Shown here piece by piece: positions 60,101 to 64,000 of a stretch of 64,000 nt of DNA. The notes under the pieces are model-generated. The model was not told the DNA's origin, did not search any database, and worked only from the letters and a program-made list of their open reading frames with translations. The DNA lies in contig VXAU01004757.1 of NCBI GenBank assembly GCA_013399695.1, forward strand, positions 523,277 through 587,276, given 5' to 3'. This DNA is from Formicarius rufipectus (taxonomy: Eukaryota; Chordata; Aves; Passeriformes; Formicariidae). The position numbers were made by a program, and so were the translations under genes. Every line of letters begins with the position of its first letter. The first letter of the stretch is position 1.

Positions 60101-61480
60101 TGACGTTTTTGTGCCCTGTCATTACAAGAAGTGTTTGTGGGGGTGCTGCTTCACACTGGGGGAAGGCCTACACTAACTACAACATGAGAACACACTCAAG
60201 ATTTACTGTGGTATAAAATCAACAGGGTCTCTGACACAGATAGGTCCTACAGAATACCTGTTGGGGCTTGCCCCCAGATACTGTATAGCACAGGTGAAAA
60301 GTATTCCTGTTTTTTTATAAATTGTGAGCAACAAGACAAGTTGCTAAATGCAGATGGTTTGTACTCTATCATAGATAATAATAATAATAATTTAAAAAAT
60401 CTGTTGAAACTAGTTCAGCTGCAGCTGGAAAGGCAATGACAGTTGTACACAGTACATGACAGTCCTGTAGCAACCTCACCATATCTAAATATATGAATAT
60501 CCAAACTATTTTGCTGTGTGAGTGCAGTGATTGCAGAGTAAGGCCTTGGGTTGGAACTGTCCCAGAGCTGTCTCTTTTCTCTCTTACCCAAGGGGGTATT
60601 TGTTTTTGTTGTCTATTGAATTGTCAGTTTTTTCTGTTCAGCAGACAATAAAAAAGAGCACCCTTCGGGGAAGAATAAGAGGATAAGTCTGGTTTTGTAG
60701 TATGACAGATTTTGTATTCATATTATTTCATGTGAGTATTGGTTTTTTTGTACATGAAGATACTTTAAAAGTGTCTAGTGTGGTTCATGTTTTCTAGGAA
60801 ACTGTTATTCCAGTATCTTTTAATATTATTATTACCTGAGGTTATTTGAAATAGTTTATTTTAAGTACTATTAAGATTCATCTTATGTCAAATATACACT
60901 CTTCTGTTTACTTGTTAAAAAAACCCACCATGTTTTATTTTTCTCTTCTGTAGTAGTTAGTTGCTCTTTTTGGTTTTGTATGTATTTTATTAAGAAACAA
61001 GAGAGACAGAAACTTGAGTGTAGGATTTCAGACATTGTGCTTGTACACATTTCATTCATTTGGGTAAATGCTCTCCCAGAAATCACATAAAACATATGCA
61101 GAAACCTGACTAGCTCTCAAATGGCTGTGGCTTGGTAGAAACTATGCATCCCTGATACTTCTGCTGGGGTTATTAGTATTTTGAGGTTAATTGTCACATG
61201 CTTTCCAGCATGATGCTCCAGAAGAAATATGCAATGTGATTCAGTACTTAATCATAGAATACATGGATTCTGCACCGGTAAAGATTGTGGTTATTTCTCC
61301 AGAAATCAAAATGGCAGTATGCTCAAGCCTAATATGCACAAATGTCTGCCCTTCCAAGCTCACTGTGCTCCTCCTGCAAAAGCTCAGGTGCATTTCAAGC
61401 AACCCTGATCCTTTTTATACCATTGTTTAACTTTTTAATAGCTCAGTGAGAAGGTAAAGAACTTTATTTTGTACCGGTAG
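57176..61480. other. Intergenic DNA upstream of SMARCAD1
   Basis: No exon, CR1 or RNA gene was recognised. Moderately AT-rich, with an (ATA/ATT)n run at about 60375-60392. From conserved vertebrate synteny the next gene outward should be ATOH1, beyond the window, so this interval may hold distal regulatory DNA, but I see no specific site. Confidence 0.5.
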
Positions 61481-61700
61481 AGTTACTGAAGCTTGGTTTC
61501 CTATTAATTTTGGTCTTTGTCCTTCAGCTCCTCCTTTCTCTCCCTATTTAAGTCCTGATTGACACCCTTACCTAGCAAAGGGAGCTGCCTCCCCATAGCA
61601 CATGCTGTATATGCTGAGGAACCGCATGTGGAATAAAAAAGTTTTGCCTTGTTGTCTCTGAGTTTCACTTCCAAGGAACTTCTACTTATTAAAAGGACTC
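61480..61700 (+). mobile_element. Possible solo LTR-like sequence
   Basis: There is a TATA-like CTATTTAAG near 61543. About 90 bp later comes GGAATAAAAAAG (poly(A) hexamer near 61632), followed by GTTTTGCCTTGTTGTCTCTG AGTTTC, which looks like an R-U5 start. That spacing is typical of a short retroviral LTR. No family was recognised and no internal region is visible. Confidence 0.3.
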
Positions 61701-61827
61701 CTGCTTCTCTTTCAAATTTGGTTGAAATTTGGGTGTTCATTTCTGAAGTTTTTGTGGGGATCAGGAGGAGAATTTGCCTAACTGGAAACTTGTCCTCCTT
61801 AGGAAACTGGGCTAAATGTTACAGCAG

Positions 61828-61970
61828 CAAAAAAACCAACCAACCAACCAACCAAAAAAAAAAAACAAAAACACAACCAAAAAACCACAAAAAAACCCAC
61901 AAACCAACAGCAGAAAAAACAAACACCCCCCCAAAGAAACAAGCAAACAAACAACAACAACAACAAAGTA
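61828..61970. repeat. A/C-only tract with (CCAA)n
   Basis: Starts AAAAAAACCAACCAACCAAC and continues with AAAAC, CCACAA and CAACAACAA units on the + strand, ending before GTAATAAATTAC. Confidence 0.88.
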
Positions 61971-64000
61971 ATAAATTACAGTAATTCGAAGATGCTGTGT
62001 TGATTCTTGAATAAAAGCCCAAAGGGCATTTATGGACTGTTTAGGTGTTGAGAAGTTGCCTCAGTTTTACAGGATCATGATAGTGTGCCATGGGGTTAGG
62101 AGTGCAAACTTGAATATTTGCATTGTCAAACTCACCTGGTCATCACCTCTGGCCTTTATATGCAAGGTCTTGGAAGGGACACAGTGTAAGCTCATTCCTA
62201 CACCAGGGGAGTTATTCTTTCACCAGGTGTCACCTACTAATGCTCCTGCATACTTAGATAGGCTTTCCACATTGTTCCTGTATCTTGCTCTTCATTTGTG
62301 ATATGATTCTTATAAGCTTTCCTACGCGAAGCAGGAATCTGCTGATGCATGATAAATAGTACTGATTGAAAGGAGTAAAGCCTAATCTATTGTTGACTGC
62401 ACAAAAAGTAGAAATCCACTGGTTATTCCCAAGCAATACTTTCCGCTTATGAAATAAAACTTTGAAAACATGTATTTTATCTGAATATTGAAACATTTAT
62501 GATTTTTTCCCTTAGCAAATGTGAACATTATTTTTAAAGTGCTTTGTATTTTCTCAAAGTCCATTTATGATATTAGAATAACTAAACTGTGTGCAGTACT
62601 AGCACTGGCAAAATTACTTGAGTAAAGGATTCAGTCCAGGGGAAACAAAAAACCCCAAAACTTTACTGCTTTTCGTACCTGTTGGAAATGGTACCACTTC
62701 CATTTTAGGTACCTCTTGAAGGTGTGGACCTTATGATATTACAGTTGACATTTCCTCTTGTTGTTCCAAGAAATAAAGGCAGGCTAGTCTGAACTAGCCT
62801 TGTAGGTTGCCTGATGAAAAGCTCAGTTTCATGTAACATATTTAGATCTATGGTTTATACCAGATAACTTTCTTCTGCCCGGGTCTGTTCCTTACAAGTA
62901 CCTGCTGAATTGTAGATAAATCTGCCTAAGGCTGGAACACCAGTTTCACTGGAACAATCAGGGAGTTTCACATTTCATTCTGCTCCCATAGCAGATCATC
63001 CATGAAGAGTTCCCCACAGGACTGCAGAATATCTTTAGATCATTTAAAACATTCATGATAGTGCATAGTCAAGGATGATCATCTACTGCCCAATTTGTCT
63101 TCCCTCAACACCCCTGATTTAATGGCATCCTACATCTTCTGAGCACTGAGAATCTGCACTGGGTCAGAAAATTATGATAGAAAGGACAGAAGTAGTTGCT
63201 ATTTCTTTAATACTTAAGGAGTTAAATGCATTTAAAAAATGCAGTTTCATCAAAATCAGTTTTTCCTCAACTACTGAATATATAAGAAGGGACATACATA
63301 TTCCTTTAAACAATTGTTGGCATTATTAACTAGTGAAATACACGGTGTAATAGTGAGCCTTGACATTAATTTATAACAGCACAGGTCAAAATCAATTACA
63401 TTTGAAGATTATTCCAGTGTTAAGACTATTTTAAGAAATAGGGACATGTCTTATATCATAGACCTTTCCATGAAAAACCTGCTGTAAGAACCAGAGAAGT
63501 TTATTTTAATACAGATCTGTGGCTAACAAAACCTACTGTAATGGTTTTTAAATTGTTGACTTGCTTTAAACTTGACATATCTAAAAAACCTCCATGTGTG
63601 AGCTCAGGATTTGATTCCACCAGATGACCTCAGGATGCTATGGCAATGGGCTTAAGTTGCTTTCTGTAAAGCTGAGAATGGACCCAGCATGAGACCCTTA
63701 GATAGGCTTTTTGAAGATACTTTTCTACACACCTTCATTTGCTAAGTTACACTGAAAAAAAATGCCCACAGATTATTAGTCAGATATAGTTCTTCAGCAA
63801 GTCAGTTACAACTGTTTGTAAACACCTTTTAATTTCTCTTTATACCACATTGAGAGTTTGTAGGTTACAAGGAAAACTAGTAGCATGTTAAGGCTCTCAG
63901 TAACAGCCCTAGGTCAATAGCTGATGACTGAAGAAATAACCATAACAATCTTTAGAAACAATCTAGTTAGTGTAAGGAACTGGGTTTCAAAGGCAATAGT
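61971..64000. other. Intergenic DNA at the right edge
   Basis: About 2 kb, AT-rich, without recognised genes or repeats. Confidence 0.5.

Noticed and set aside
1..64000. tRNA, rRNA, snRNA or snoRNA genes
   Set aside because: No A/B-box tRNA pattern, U6-like start or box C/D hairpin was recognised by eye; a covariance-model scan would be needed to exclude them.

Overview
The window is vertebrate nuclear DNA from a bird. It holds long AT-rich introns with GT/AG splice sites, copies of CR1 (the characteristic avian LINE), an LTR resembling those of songbird endogenous retroviruses, and one GC-rich CpG-island promoter. Two genes known to be neighbours in vertebrates (HPGDS and SMARCAD1) are readable exon by exon, arranged tail to tail. 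The species cannot be fixed from the sequence; a neognath, probably neoavian, bird is the best guess.

Region 1 (1-12.5 kb, + strand): the 3' part of HPGDS (haematopoietic prostaglandin D synthase, a sigma-class glutathione S-transferase). Four coding exons give codons 45-199 and the stop. The 5' exon carrying the start codon was not found and should lie upstream of the window.

Region 2 (12.5-15 kb): a short convergent intergenic stretch with A/C-only low-complexity tracts and a CR1 fragment.

Region 3 (15-55.4 kb, - strand): a complete SMARCAD1, a SNF2-family chromatin remodeller. Twenty-three coding exons were placed by hand. All 22 junctions keep frame, and the exons sum to 3,069 nt (1,022 residues plus stop). 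The order is two CUE ubiquitin-binding domains, then the helicase ATP-binding lobe, then the helicase C-terminal lobe. The introns contain CR1 copies, an ERV LTR ending 76 bp from a coding exon, a three-copy 64-bp tandem repeat, and a decayed endonuclease fragment of an RTE-like retrotransposon.

Region 4 (55.2-56.1 kb): the SMARCAD1 CpG-island promoter, with a perfect TGACGTCA site, a candidate noncoding first exon, and a degenerate GGGGAY tract next to an ambiguous base. Region 5 (56.1-64 kb): intergenic DNA with a long CR1 copy and one LTR-like stretch, but no gene. From known synteny the next gene beyond the window should be ATOH1.

The two genes act in different pathways (lipid mediator synthesis and chromatin remodelling); their proximity is conserved synteny, not an operon. 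I found no convincing new biological system. The most interesting points are the mobile-element remnants in SMARCAD1 introns.
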